64,000 nucleotides of DNA. It comes from CAG-873 sp910578365 (GTDB lineage Bacteria > Bacteroidota > Bacteroidia > Bacteroidales > Muribaculaceae). The notes beneath the pieces are model-generated. The model was not told the DNA's origin, searched no databases, and saw only the letters and a program-made list of their open reading frames with translations. A program made the position numbers and the translations under genes. Location of the stretch: positions 558,001 to 622,000 of the forward strand of contig OX620685.1 in the NCBI GenBank assembly GCA_951635545.1, given 5' to 3'. This document shows positions 44,095 through 52,926 of this stretch, piece by piece. Every line of letters begins with the position of its first letter. The first letter of the stretch is position 1.

Positions 44095-44592
44095 ATGGAA
44101 TTATTCACACCTGATTTCGGCCTAATCTTCTGGATGTTTGTGGCCTTCGCGATTCTGTTCTTCCTGCTGTGGAAGTTCGCGTGGCCCATGATACTGAAGA
44201 CAGTCGACCACCGTGCCGACCTCATCGACAAAGGTGTGGAGTATGCGCACGAAGCCCAGGAGCAACTCAAGAATGCCCAGCAGCAATCCGATGCCTACAT
44301 GGCTGAGGCCCGCCGTAAGCAGGCCGACATTCTGCGCGAAGCCGACAAGATGAAAACTCAAATCATCGAAGAAGCACGCACAGCAGCCCAGACCGAGGCT
44401 CAGAAAGTAATGGACTCCGCAAAGCTGCAGATTGAACAGCAGCAGAAAGAAGCCCAGCAGCAGCTGCGCAACCAGGTAAGCGAAATGGCCCTTGAAATCG
44501 CCGGCAAAGTCGTAAAGACTCAGCTCGAAGACGACAAGAACCAGACCAAGCTGGTGGGCACTCTGCTCGACGAACTCGAAAGCAAAAAATAA
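44095..44592 (+). CDS. atpF: ATP synthase F0 subunit b
   Basis: A 165-residue stator subunit. One membrane helix lies at residues 8-27 (GLIFWMFVAFAILFFLLWKF), followed by a long charged coiled coil rich in Gln, Ala, Glu and Lys. The length is normal. It links subunit a to the delta subunit encoded next. Confidence 0.94.
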   Translation: MELFTPDFGLIFWMFVAFAILFFLLWKFAWPMILKTVDHRADLIDKGVEYAHEAQEQLKNAQQQSDAYMAEARRKQADILREADKMKTQIIEEARTAAQTEAQKVMDSAKLQIEQQQKEAQQQLRNQVSEMALEIAGKVVKTQLEDDKNQTKLVGTLLDELESKK

Positions 44593-44613
44593 TCCACACC
44601 CATACCTGACGCA

Positions 44614-45156
44614 ATGAACGAAGGACTCATACCAAGGCGCTACGCCAAAGCTTTATACGAAGTTGCCGTAGAACGCAACCAGGCTGAGCGGCTGTACCGG
44701 CTGATGAAATGTCTGGAACAGCAGTTCGAGGCATCGCCCGCCCTGGAGGCAACTCTGGCAAATCCATTTGTAAGCGAGAGCGACAAGATCGCGCTGCTGC
44801 GAACCGCAGCCGGCGCCATCGATGCCGACACCGCCTACAACGACTTTCTGAAGCTCCTGGCACAGAATCGCCGCCTGGATTTCGCTCCCGGCATCTGTCG
44901 GGCCTACACCCTGCTCTACAGGCAGACCCGCGACATTTACCGCGTACACGTGGTAAGCGCGGCACCGCTGTCGCAAGACCAGGAAACACGCCTGAAAAAA
45001 TTCATTGAAAGCCACCTCAAAGGAGCATCGATGGAATACAGCAGCGCAGTAGACCCGCAACTGATTGGAGGCTTTGTGGTGAACGTAGACAACGAACGCC
45101 TCGACGCCTCCGTGCGCCAGCAACTTCAGCAAATGCGTCAGCATCTGATTCAGTAA
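44614..45156 (+). CDS. atpH: ATP synthase F1 subunit delta
   Basis: A 180-residue stator cap protein. The N-terminal helical domain starts IPRRYAKALYEVAVERNQ, and the C-terminal domain ends with the family signature DPQLIGGFVVNVDNERLDASV. It starts 21 bases after atpF. A gap of 94 bases with a GC-rich hairpin separates it from atpA. Confidence 0.93.
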   Translation: MNEGLIPRRYAKALYEVAVERNQAERLYRLMKCLEQQFEASPALEATLANPFVSESDKIALLRTAAGAIDADTAYNDFLKLLAQNRRLDFAPGICRAYTLLYRQTRDIYRVHVVSAAPLSQDQETRLKKFIESHLKGASMEYSSAVDPQLIGGFVVNVDNERLDASVRQQLQQMRQHLIQ

Positions 45157-45212
45157 TCCGGCCCAAAGCCGAATCACCCACGAAAAAGACCACCAAATTA
45201 AATAACAAATCA

Positions 45213-45228
45213 GGCCGCGACGGCGGCC
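45213..45228 (+). other. GC-rich hairpin between atpH and atpA
   Basis: GGCCGC (45213-45218), a four-base loop and GCGGCC (45223-45228) form a compact stem 23 bases before the atpA start. No T-run follows, so an RNA processing or stability role is more likely than termination. Confidence 0.4.
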
Positions 45229-45250
45229 ATAAGCCGAAAAGCCCCATACA

Positions 45251-46819
45251 ATGATAAACCCCAGCGAGATTTCGGAAGTATTAAAACAGCAACTCGAGAA
45301 TGTCAACTCCAAAGTATCGTTTGAAGAAGTTGGCAGCGTACTCGAAGTCGGCGACGGCGTAGCCCACGTCTATGGCCTCGACAACGTGTGCGCCAACGAG
45401 TTGGTAGAATTCGAAAACGGCGTCAAAGGCGTTGCTCTCAACCTTGAGGAAAGCAACGTAGGCGTAATCCTGCTCAACAATGTCAACAAAGTTGCCGAGG
45501 GCATGAAAGTGCGCCGCACTGGCGAAATCGCCTCTATTCCTGTGGGCGAAGGTCTGCTCGGCCGTGTTATCAACATCCTTGGTGAACCAATCGACGGTCG
45601 CGGTCCAATCAGCGGCAAGCTCATAAACCTGCCACTGGAGCGCAAGGCACCCGGCGTTATATACCGCCAGCCCGTGAACCAGCCCCTCCAGACCGGTATC
45701 AAGGCCGTCGATTCAATGGTGCCAATCGGTCGCGGACAGCGCGAGCTCATCATCGGCGACCGCCAGATAGGCAAGACTGCCATCGCCATTGACACCATCA
45801 TCAACCAGCGTGCCAATTTCGAGGCCGGCAAGCCGGTTTACTGTATCTACGTGGCAATCGGCCAGAAAGGCTCGTCGATAGCCGCTACAGTCGAAACGCT
45901 GCGCAAATACGGCGCACTCGACTATACAGTAGTAGTTGCAGCTACTGCATCCGATTCAGCATCGATGCGCTACTACTCGCCTTTCGCCGGCGTAGCAATC
46001 GGCGAATACTTCCGCGACACCGGCCGCGACGCGCTCATCGTATATGACGACCTCTCGAAACAGGCCGTGGCATACCGCGAAATCTCGCTGATCCTCAAAC
46101 GCCCCTCGGGCCGCGAGGCATACCCAGGCGATATCTTCTATCTGCACAGCCGTCTGCTCGAGCGTGCAGCCAAAATTATCGACAACCAGCAGGTGGCAGC
46201 AAGTATGAACGACCTGCCCGAAGCTCTCAAACCGCTGGTAAAGGGCGGCGGCTCGCTCACTGCCCTGCCTATCATCGAAACTCAGGCAGGCGACGTTTCG
46301 GCCTACATTCCCACCAACGTAATTTCGATTACCGACGGCCAGATATTCCTTGAAACCGCACTTTTCAACCGCGGTATCCGTCCGGCCATCAACGTTGGTA
46401 TATCGGTGTCGCGTGTGGGCGGTAACGCTCAAATCAAGTCGATGAAAAAAGTGGCTGGTACACTCAAAATCGACCAGGCCCAGTTCCGCGAACTGGAGTC
46501 GTTTACCAAATTCGGTGGCGACATCGACCCCGTAACCGCCCGCGTAATCGACAAAGGACGCAAAAACGAACGTCTGCTCATCCAGCCCCAGTACCATCCA
46601 GTGGAGGTTGCCGACCAGGTAGCAGAAATATACTGCGGCGTGAACGGTCTGCTGGAAAACGTACCACTGGAGAAGGTGGCAGAATTCGAAAAACAGCTGC
46701 TGCAACTTCTGCACGCACGCTGCCCCGAAGTACTCGACGAAATCCGCGCCGGCAAACTCACCGACGACGTTACCAGAAAACTTACTGAAGCTGCAAAAGA
46801 AATTGCGGGTCAGTTCTAA
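45251..46819 (+). CDS. atpA: ATP synthase F1 subunit alpha
   Basis: A 522-residue non-catalytic nucleotide-binding subunit. The P-loop is GDRQIGKTAIAIDTI near residue 173, with RGQRELIIGDRQ just before it, and the alpha-specific block is PAINVGISVSRVGGNAQIK. The C-terminal helical domain is complete. Length and domain order are normal for the family. Confidence 0.97.
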   Translation: MINPSEISEVLKQQLENVNSKVSFEEVGSVLEVGDGVAHVYGLDNVCANELVEFENGVKGVALNLEESNVGVILLNNVNKVAEGMKVRRTGEIASIPVGEGLLGRVINILGEPIDGRGPISGKLINLPLERKAPGVIYRQPVNQPLQTGIKAVDSMVPIGRGQRELIIGDRQIGKTAIAIDTIINQRANFEAGKPVYCIYVAIGQKGSSIAATVETLRKYGALDYTVVVAATASDSASMRYYSPFAGVAIGEYFRDTGRDALIVYDDLSKQAVAYREISLILKRPSGREAYPGDIFYLHSRLLERAAKIIDNQQVAASMNDLPEALKPLVKGGGSLTALPIIETQAGDVSAYIPTNVISITDGQIFLETALFNRGIRPAINVGISVSRVGGNAQIKSMKKVAGTLKIDQAQFRELESFTKFGGDIDPVTARVIDKGRKNERLLIQPQYHPVEVADQVAEIYCGVNGLLENVPLEKVAEFEKQLLQLLHARCPEVLDEIRAGKLTDDVTRKLTEAAKEIAGQF

Positions 46820-46859
46820 TCTATCCTAACAAACAGAATAATTCAAGCTATACGGCAGC

Positions 46860-47747
46860 ATGGCAACACTCAAAGAACTGAAAGGTCGCATCGGCTCAGT
46901 ATCGTCGTCGGAGAAAATCACCGGCGCAATGAAGATGATTTCCTCGGCCAAGATGCACAAGGCAGAAGGCGCCCTCAAGCGTCTGGCGCCTTTCCGCACA
47001 CAGATCGAAACAATCATCAGCAACATACTGGGAGCCGACGCCGACTTTACCTCGCCTCTGACCGTGGCTCGCCCGGTACATCGCATGGCCGTGGTGATTC
47101 TCGGCAGCGACGACGGCCTCTGCGGTGCCTATAACATCAACCTTGCCAAATTCCTCAAAAGTCACCTGGCCGAACTGCGCGAGCGGTTCGGCGAAGGCCT
47201 TGAGGTGGAAATCCACACGGTAGGCAAAAAGATGCGCAAGGCATGCGCCAAGTTCACCGATGCCAGAACAAGCCTGGCCGAAACAACACAAATAAGCTCC
47301 AAAAGCGAAGGCGCACAAGTAAAAGATTTTACTACAAGCCTCGAACAACGCTTTGTGTCGGGCGAGCTCGACCGCGTAGACGTGCTCTACATGCACTATC
47401 TGTCGGCAGGACGCCAGCGTGCAACCGCCGACCTGCTGCTGCCTGTCGATACCGAAGCATTCGCAGCCAACGGCGAGGTCAAAGCCTCGGACCGCCCCTA
47501 CATATTCGAGCCATCGGCCTCTGAGATTTTCCGCTCCGCACTGCCGATGTATCTGCTCTCGACAATGCAGGAAATATTCTGCGAAAACCGCGCCAGCGAG
47601 CAGGCGGCACGCGTCATGGCCATGCAGTCGGCCAACGACAATGCCAAGAAGTTGCTTGACCAACTGCAGCTTGAATATAATAAACTACGACAGCAATCAA
47701 TCACCACCGAACTGCTCGACATTGTCGGCGGTCAGGTGCGCGACTAA
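46860..47747 (+). CDS. atpG: ATP synthase F1 subunit gamma
   Basis: A 295-residue rotor shaft. The N-terminal helix is LKELKGRIGSVSSSEKITGAMKMI and the C-terminal helix includes AMQSANDNAKKLLDQLQLEYNKLRQ, the paired coiled coil of gamma; the central Rossmann-like part shows LGSDDGLCGAYN. It is the last atp gene. nuoI begins 39 bases later without a visible promoter. Confidence 0.96.
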   Translation: MATLKELKGRIGSVSSSEKITGAMKMISSAKMHKAEGALKRLAPFRTQIETIISNILGADADFTSPLTVARPVHRMAVVILGSDDGLCGAYNINLAKFLKSHLAELRERFGEGLEVEIHTVGKKMRKACAKFTDARTSLAETTQISSKSEGAQVKDFTTSLEQRFVSGELDRVDVLYMHYLSAGRQRATADLLLPVDTEAFAANGEVKASDRPYIFEPSASEIFRSALPMYLLSTMQEIFCENRASEQAARVMAMQSANDNAKKLLDQLQLEYNKLRQQSITTELLDIVGGQVRD

Positions 47748-47786
47748 GCATATCACTCGAATAATAATCAATCAGTCTATCATTCA

Positions 47787-48368
47787 ATGGGTAGTGTAAA
47801 AGAATATTTTTCATCTCTAGGCAGCGGAGTAGCCAGTCTGCTCAAAGGTCTGCAGGTAACAGGTAAAGAGCTTGTCACTCCCAAGCTCACCGAGCGTTAC
47901 CCCGAGGACCGCGACAGCCGCCACGTGCCCGAACGCTTCCGTGCCATACTTACTCTGAAGTACAACGCCGAGGGCAATCACAAATGTATTGCCTGCGGCA
48001 CCTGTGAGCGCAACTGCCCCAACGGCACCATCACCTTGGAAACCAAAATGGTCGACACTGCCGCCGGCACCAAGAAAAAGAAACTCAGCAAGTATCTCTA
48101 CGACCTTGGCTCGTGTACTTTCTGCCAGCTGTGTGTGACCTCGTGCCCCACAGACGCCCTGGAATTCAACAACGACTTCGAACAGGCAGTGTTCACCCGC
48201 AGCAAACTGGTGAAACAGCTCAACTACCTGCCCGAAAAGGAAGAGCCGGCGCCTACTCCTGAGGAACTCGCCAAGGCTGCAGCCGAACGCGAAGCCAAGA
48301 TAGCTGCCGCCAAAGCCAAAGCCGCCGCAATTAAGGCCGCCAAGGAAGCCGAAGCTGAAAACAAATAA
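47787..48368 (+). CDS. nuoI: NADH-quinone oxidoreductase subunit I with charged tail
   Basis: A 193-residue subunit with two 4Fe-4S motifs: CIACGTCERNCP near residues 67-78 and CTFCQLCVTSCP near 110-121. These are clusters N6a and N6b, which carry electrons from the peripheral arm to NuoB. Residues about 150-193 are an Ala/Lys/Glu-rich tail (EELAKAAAEREAKIAAAKAK ...) predicted as one long helix, not part of the core family. It resumes the complex I gene order after the atp block. Confidence 0.94.
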   Translation: MGSVKEYFSSLGSGVASLLKGLQVTGKELVTPKLTERYPEDRDSRHVPERFRAILTLKYNAEGNHKCIACGTCERNCPNGTITLETKMVDTAAGTKKKKLSKYLYDLGSCTFCQLCVTSCPTDALEFNNDFEQAVFTRSKLVKQLNYLPEKEEPAPTPEELAKAAAEREAKIAAAKAKAAAIKAAKEAEAENK

Positions 48369-48498
48369 ACTGTCGTCCGGACAATGGCCTGCCGCCGCAC
48401 GCCGTCCAACGCCGACAAAGCCATAAACGTAAGACGTTTAGCCAAGGCTTAAACGTTAAACGCAAAGCAGAGTAAAAATAATAAACCAACAAATCATA
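48369..48498 (+). other. 130-base gap between nuoI and nuoJ
   Basis: No gene is seen. GTTTAGCC and GGCTTAAAC (48437-48455) can form a hairpin with one bulge, and AAACGT/ACGTTT repeats surround it. No T-run and no TAnnTTTG box are present, so transcription probably continues through. Confidence 0.4.
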
Positions 48499-49011
48499 AT
48501 GGAATCAGTAGGAAGTATCATCATCTATGTGATCCTCGCTCTGGCCCTGGTGGTATGCTCCATCATGGCCGTGACGACCCGCAAGATACTGCGTGCAGCC
48601 ACCTACCTGCTCTTCACCCTGTTTGCCGCCGCCGGAATTTATTTCCAGCTCGATTACGAGTTTCTTGGCGCAGTGCAGATTGCGGTGTACGCCGGCGGTA
48701 TAGTGGTGCTGTTCGTATTCTCCATCTTGCTTACCAGCAAGCCTGGCGACAACTCCGAGGCTCTCAGCTCCAAATCGAGAGTTACCGGACTGGTAGCCGC
48801 CCTGGCCATGCTGGCAGTTACAGGCGCCGCTCTTCTGAGCCGCTGCGAACTGTTCCTCGCCCGTCCCGAAATGCAGAACCCCGACATGAAACTGTTGGGC
48901 AGTGTGCTAATGGGTACCGGCGAAGGAGAGTATCTGCTGCCCTTCGAGGCAGTGAGTGTGTTGTTATTGGCATGTATAATCGGTGGCGTGGTAATCGCCC
49001 GTCGCCGTTAA
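48499..49011 (+). CDS. nuoJ: NADH-quinone oxidoreductase subunit J
   Basis: A 170-residue membrane subunit with five hydrophobic segments. YEFLGAVQIAVYAGGIVVLFVF near residues 53-75 is the conserved pi-bulge helix of NuoJ that couples quinone chemistry to pumping. It ends with basic residues (VIARRR). nuoK starts four bases after the stop. Confidence 0.94.
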   Translation: MESVGSIIIYVILALALVVCSIMAVTTRKILRAATYLLFTLFAAAGIYFQLDYEFLGAVQIAVYAGGIVVLFVFSILLTSKPGDNSEALSSKSRVTGLVAALAMLAVTGAALLSRCELFLARPEMQNPDMKLLGSVLMGTGEGEYLLPFEAVSVLLLACIIGGVVIARRR

Positions 49012-49014
49012 ATC

Positions 49015-49335
49015 TTGGCTGATATGGAAATTACCGCAATATTTTACCTCTTGCCCGCCCTGCTGATGTTTTGCGCAGGCGTATACGGTTTCATTACCCG
49101 CAAGAATATGATCGCGATACTCATATCGCTGGAACTCATGCTCAACGCCGTCGATGTGTTCTTTGTGGTTTTCAACCGCTATCTTCATCCCGGCCAGCTC
49201 GAAGGCATGTTCTTCACACTCTTTGCAATAGCAATCGCAGCCGCTGAGACCGCCCTGGCTATCGCAATCATCATCAACATCTTCCGCGCCACCAAGAATG
49301 TCGACGTGCGCGGTCTTAATGAAATGAAATTCTAA
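49015..49335 (+). CDS. nuoK: NADH-quinone oxidoreductase subunit K
   Basis: A 106-residue, three-helix subunit. A conserved acidic residue lies in the second helix (NMIAILISLELMLNAVDVFFV), as in MrpC-like proton channels. It has the typical short length and sits between nuoJ and nuoL. Confidence 0.95.
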   Translation: MADMEITAIFYLLPALLMFCAGVYGFITRKNMIAILISLELMLNAVDVFFVVFNRYLHPGQLEGMFFTLFAIAIAAAETALAIAIIINIFRATKNVDVRGLNEMKF

Positions 49336-49340
49336 GCCCG

Positions 49341-51350
49341 ATGGATGCAACATTACCCCTTCTGATCCTCGTCATACCTTTGGCGATGTTCCTTCTGCTG
49401 GGACTCTTCGGCAACAAGATGAGTCATCCGCTTGCCGGCACCCTCGGCACGCTCGGCATGGGAACCACCCTGGTTCTGGCCTATACTGTGGCTTTCACCT
49501 ACTTCTTCAGCGGTGACCCCACATTCATCGCTGAAAACGGCGACCGCCTCCAGCATGTAGTATTCAACCAGACCTGGCTCGCGTTTACTCAAAATCTCGT
49601 AATCAAGCTGGGCTTCCTGCTCGACCCCATCTCGGCCATGATGCTTGTGGTAATTACCACCATCTCGTTCATGGTACATCTCTACAGCATGGGCTACATG
49701 CGCGACCATCACGGCGTGTACGAACACGGCTTCCAGCGTTTCTACGCTTTCCTGTCATTGTTCAGTTTCTCAATGCTGGGTCTTGTGGTTGCCACCAACA
49801 TCTTCCAGATGTATATCTTCTGGGAGCTTGTAGGCGCCTCGTCGTACCTGCTGATTGGCTTCTACTACACCAAGCCCTCGGCTGTGTCGGCCTCGAAGAA
49901 AGCGTTTATAGTTACCCGCTTCGCCGACCTCGGATTCCTTATCGGCATTCTGGTACTGTCGTTCTACACTCAGACATTCAACTTTGTAGAATTCACCTCG
50001 GCTCCGGTCGAAGGTCTGCTTGATACCTATCAGGTAAACATCGCCACCAGCGAAGGCATCCGCAATATCTTCGCATCGGCTCAGGCCAGCACTTTCATGG
50101 GTGCATCTGTACTCACCTGGGCTCTCGTGCTGATATTCATGGGCGGCATGGGTAAATCGGCCATGATGCCTCTGCACATCTGGCTGCCCGACGCCATGGA
50201 AGGCCCCACCCCGGTGTCGGCCCTCATCCACGCCGCTACCATGGTTGTGGCCGGCGTATATCTGGTGGCCCGTCTGTTCCCGCTCTATCTGATGGAAACC
50301 GCCGCACTCGACATCATCACAGTTGTAGGCGCTGTTACAGCCTTATACGCCGCCATGGTTGCTTGCGCTCAGATTGACATCAAGCGTGTGCTGGCATTCT
50401 CTACCATATCACAGATTGCCTTTATGATGGTATCGCTGGGTGTGGCACGCCCCGATTTCCACGAAGGACTCGGCTACATGGCCTCGATGTTCCACCTGTT
50501 CACCCATGCAATGTTCAAGGCTCTGCTCTTCCTCGGTGCCGGCGCGCTTATTCACGCCATCGGCTCGAACGACTACACCGAAATGCACGGCCTGCGCAAA
50601 CACATGCCCATCACCCACTGGACATTCCTTATCGGCTGTCTGGCAATCGCAGGCATCATACCTTTCAGCGGATTCTTCTCCAAAGACGAAATCCTCAGCT
50701 CCTGCCTTGGCAACAGCACCTTCGTTTACATCTGGATGAGCGCAGTGGCAGCACTGACCGCATTCTATATGTTCCGCCTCTACTACCTCATCTTTTGGTG
50801 GAAAGAACACGAAACACCGGCAGGCCACCACGCGCCCCACGACCAGCCCTGGACTATGTCGCTGCCTCTGATTATCCTTGCAGCCATCAGCTGTGTGGCA
50901 GGTTTCATTCCCTTCGGCAACTTCGTAAGCTGGAACGGTGAACCTTACGACTTCATGGCACACTTCGACTGGAGCGTAGCAGCAGTAAGCCTCTGTGTGG
51001 CTATCCTGGCCATCGTACTCGCCACAGTGATGTACCGCAAGGAAAATCCTCTTCCTGCAAAGTTCAAGAACGCCATGCCAGCCCTGTGGCGCTGGTGCCA
51101 TCACCGCTTCTACTGGGACGAACTCTACATGTTCATTACCCACAAGATTATCTTCGGCCTTATCTGTAAGCCCATCGCCTGGTTCGACCGTCACATCATC
51201 GACGGCTCCATGGACGCAATGGCAACCGTAACCAACAAGGCATCCGAAGGCATCAAGCCCCTGCAGTCCGGCCAGATTCAGTTCTACGTATGGATATATC
51301 TCATCGGCGCACTGCTGCTTGGCGGCATCACTGCAATCTGCTTAATGTAA
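49341..51350 (+). CDS. nuoL: NADH-quinone oxidoreductase subunit L
   Basis: A 669-residue antiporter-like pump subunit. The key Glu/Lys motifs are visible in FYAFLSLFSFSMLGLVVATN, WELVGASSYLLIGFYY, KSAMMPLHIWLPDAMEGPTP and LAFSTISQIAFMM. The C-terminal part includes the lateral helix and final anchor (FYVWIYLIGALLLGGITAIC). It starts five bases after nuoK. Confidence 0.96.
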   Translation: MDATLPLLILVIPLAMFLLLGLFGNKMSHPLAGTLGTLGMGTTLVLAYTVAFTYFFSGDPTFIAENGDRLQHVVFNQTWLAFTQNLVIKLGFLLDPISAMMLVVITTISFMVHLYSMGYMRDHHGVYEHGFQRFYAFLSLFSFSMLGLVVATNIFQMYIFWELVGASSYLLIGFYYTKPSAVSASKKAFIVTRFADLGFLIGILVLSFYTQTFNFVEFTSAPVEGLLDTYQVNIATSEGIRNIFASAQASTFMGASVLTWALVLIFMGGMGKSAMMPLHIWLPDAMEGPTPVSALIHAATMVVAGVYLVARLFPLYLMETAALDIITVVGAVTALYAAMVACAQIDIKRVLAFSTISQIAFMMVSLGVARPDFHEGLGYMASMFHLFTHAMFKALLFLGAGALIHAIGSNDYTEMHGLRKHMPITHWTFLIGCLAIAGIIPFSGFFSKDEILSSCLGNSTFVYIWMSAVAALTAFYMFRLYYLIFWWKEHETPAGHHAPHDQPWTMSLPLIILAAISCVAGFIPFGNFVSWNGEPYDFMAHFDWSVAAVSLCVAILAIVLATVMYRKENPLPAKFKNAMPALWRWCHHRFYWDELYMFITHKIIFGLICKPIAWFDRHIIDGSMDAMATVTNKASEGIKPLQSGQIQFYVWIYLIGALLLGGITAICLM

Positions 51351-51371
51351 ACCTGCAAAAAACACAGTACA

Positions 51372-52904
51372 ATGATATTCGATAATATATTGATCTACTT
51401 TGTGGTAATTCCGCTGATTATGCTCGGCGGCCTTGCCCTCTGCCGCAATATCAAGCAGATTCGCGCCGTGGCTGTAACCGGCTCGCTGGCCCTTTTGGCT
51501 CTCTCTGTGGTATTGCTGGTACAGTATCTTGAAATCCGCGCCGGCGGCAACGAAGACCCGATGCTCTTCGTCGACAGCTGGACCTGGTTCGCACCTCTCA
51601 ACATCAACCTCGCCGTAGGTGTCGACGGCATCTCGGTAGCCATGTTGCTGCTGTCGTCGGTAATCGTTCTCGCAGGCTCGTTCGCATCGTGGACAATAGC
51701 CCAGCCCAAGGCATTCTTCCTGTGGCTGATACTGCTTTCGACCGGTGTGTTCGGATTCTTCATCTCGATTGACTTGTTCACCATGTTCATGTTCTACGAG
51801 GTAGCGCTGATTCCTATGTACCTTCTGATTGGTGTATGGGGCTCAGGCAACAAGAACTACTCGGCTATGAAACTGACCCTGATGCTTATGGGCGGCTCGG
51901 CCTTCCTGATGCTCGGCCTCATAGGTATCTATTATAACTCGACCGGCGCCGACGGCGGCCACACCTGGGACATCCTCGAAATAGTGAAATACTCCTACAT
52001 CAGCAAAGGCTGGCAGTACTTCCTCTTCCCCATGACCTTCGTAGGCTTCGGCGTACTGGGCGCTATGTTCCCCTTCCACACATGGTCGCCCGACGGCCAC
52101 GCATCGGCCCCCACAGCAGTGTCGATGCTCCACGCCGGCGTACTTATGAAACTCGGCGGTTACGGCTGCTTCCGCGTGGCAATCTATCTGATGCCCCAGG
52201 CAGCACACGACCTCAGCATCATATTCCTGATCCTTACCGGCATATCGGTAGTGTACGGAGCTTTCAGCGCCTGCGTCCAGACGGACCTCAAGTACATCAA
52301 CGCCTACTCTTCAGTGTCGCACTGCGGCCTGGTACTGTTCGCCATCCTGATGCTTAACTCCACCGCCATGACCGGCGCCATTATGCAGATGCTCTCGCAC
52401 GGTCTGATGACAGCTCTGTTCTTCGCCCTTATCGGTATGATTTACGGACGTACCCACACCCGCGACATCCGCCAGATGGGCGGCCTGATGAAAATCATGC
52501 CCTTTCTGGCAGTATGCTACGTAATCGCCGGTTTCGCCTCGCTTGGTCTGCCCGGTCTTAGCGGCTTTGTGGCAGAAATGACCATCTTCGTAGGCTCGTT
52601 CGAAGCCGGTATGACAAACTACCTGAGCGGCGCCGGCAGCACACGCCTGGTGTTCACCATCATCGCATGCTGCTCCATTGTAATCACCGCAGTGTATATC
52701 CTGCGCGTGGTAGGCAAACTTCTGCTTGGTCCGGTACACGACAAGCACCATCTGGAGCTGACCGACGCCACCTGGTGGGAACGCGTTGCCGCCATCATGC
52801 TCATCGTGGCAGTAGCCGGCATAGGTTGCTTCCCCAACTTCTTCAATAATCTGATTAATACCACATTCACCGAAAAGATCTTTACGGTCCTCGGCATGAA
52901 TTAA
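51372..52904 (+). CDS. nuoM: NADH-quinone oxidoreductase subunit M
   Basis: A 510-residue antiporter-like pump subunit. Conserved segments are FTMFMFYEVALIPMYLLIGVW (with the key Glu), FPFHTWSPDGHASAPTAVS and YINAYSSVSHCGLVLF. The length is normal. It lies 21 bases after nuoL. Confidence 0.96.
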   Translation: MIFDNILIYFVVIPLIMLGGLALCRNIKQIRAVAVTGSLALLALSVVLLVQYLEIRAGGNEDPMLFVDSWTWFAPLNINLAVGVDGISVAMLLLSSVIVLAGSFASWTIAQPKAFFLWLILLSTGVFGFFISIDLFTMFMFYEVALIPMYLLIGVWGSGNKNYSAMKLTLMLMGGSAFLMLGLIGIYYNSTGADGGHTWDILEIVKYSYISKGWQYFLFPMTFVGFGVLGAMFPFHTWSPDGHASAPTAVSMLHAGVLMKLGGYGCFRVAIYLMPQAAHDLSIIFLILTGISVVYGAFSACVQTDLKYINAYSSVSHCGLVLFAILMLNSTAMTGAIMQMLSHGLMTALFFALIGMIYGRTHTRDIRQMGGLMKIMPFLAVCYVIAGFASLGLPGLSGFVAEMTIFVGSFEAGMTNYLSGAGSTRLVFTIIACCSIVITAVYILRVVGKLLLGPVHDKHHLELTDATWWERVAAIMLIVAVAGIGCFPNFFNNLINTTFTEKIFTVLGMN

Positions 52905-52926
52905 CTGTCATAAACCACTGCAAACA

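Noticed and set aside
46896..47663. A 255-residue minus-strand ORF
   Set aside because: It is antisense to atpG; no signal of coding.
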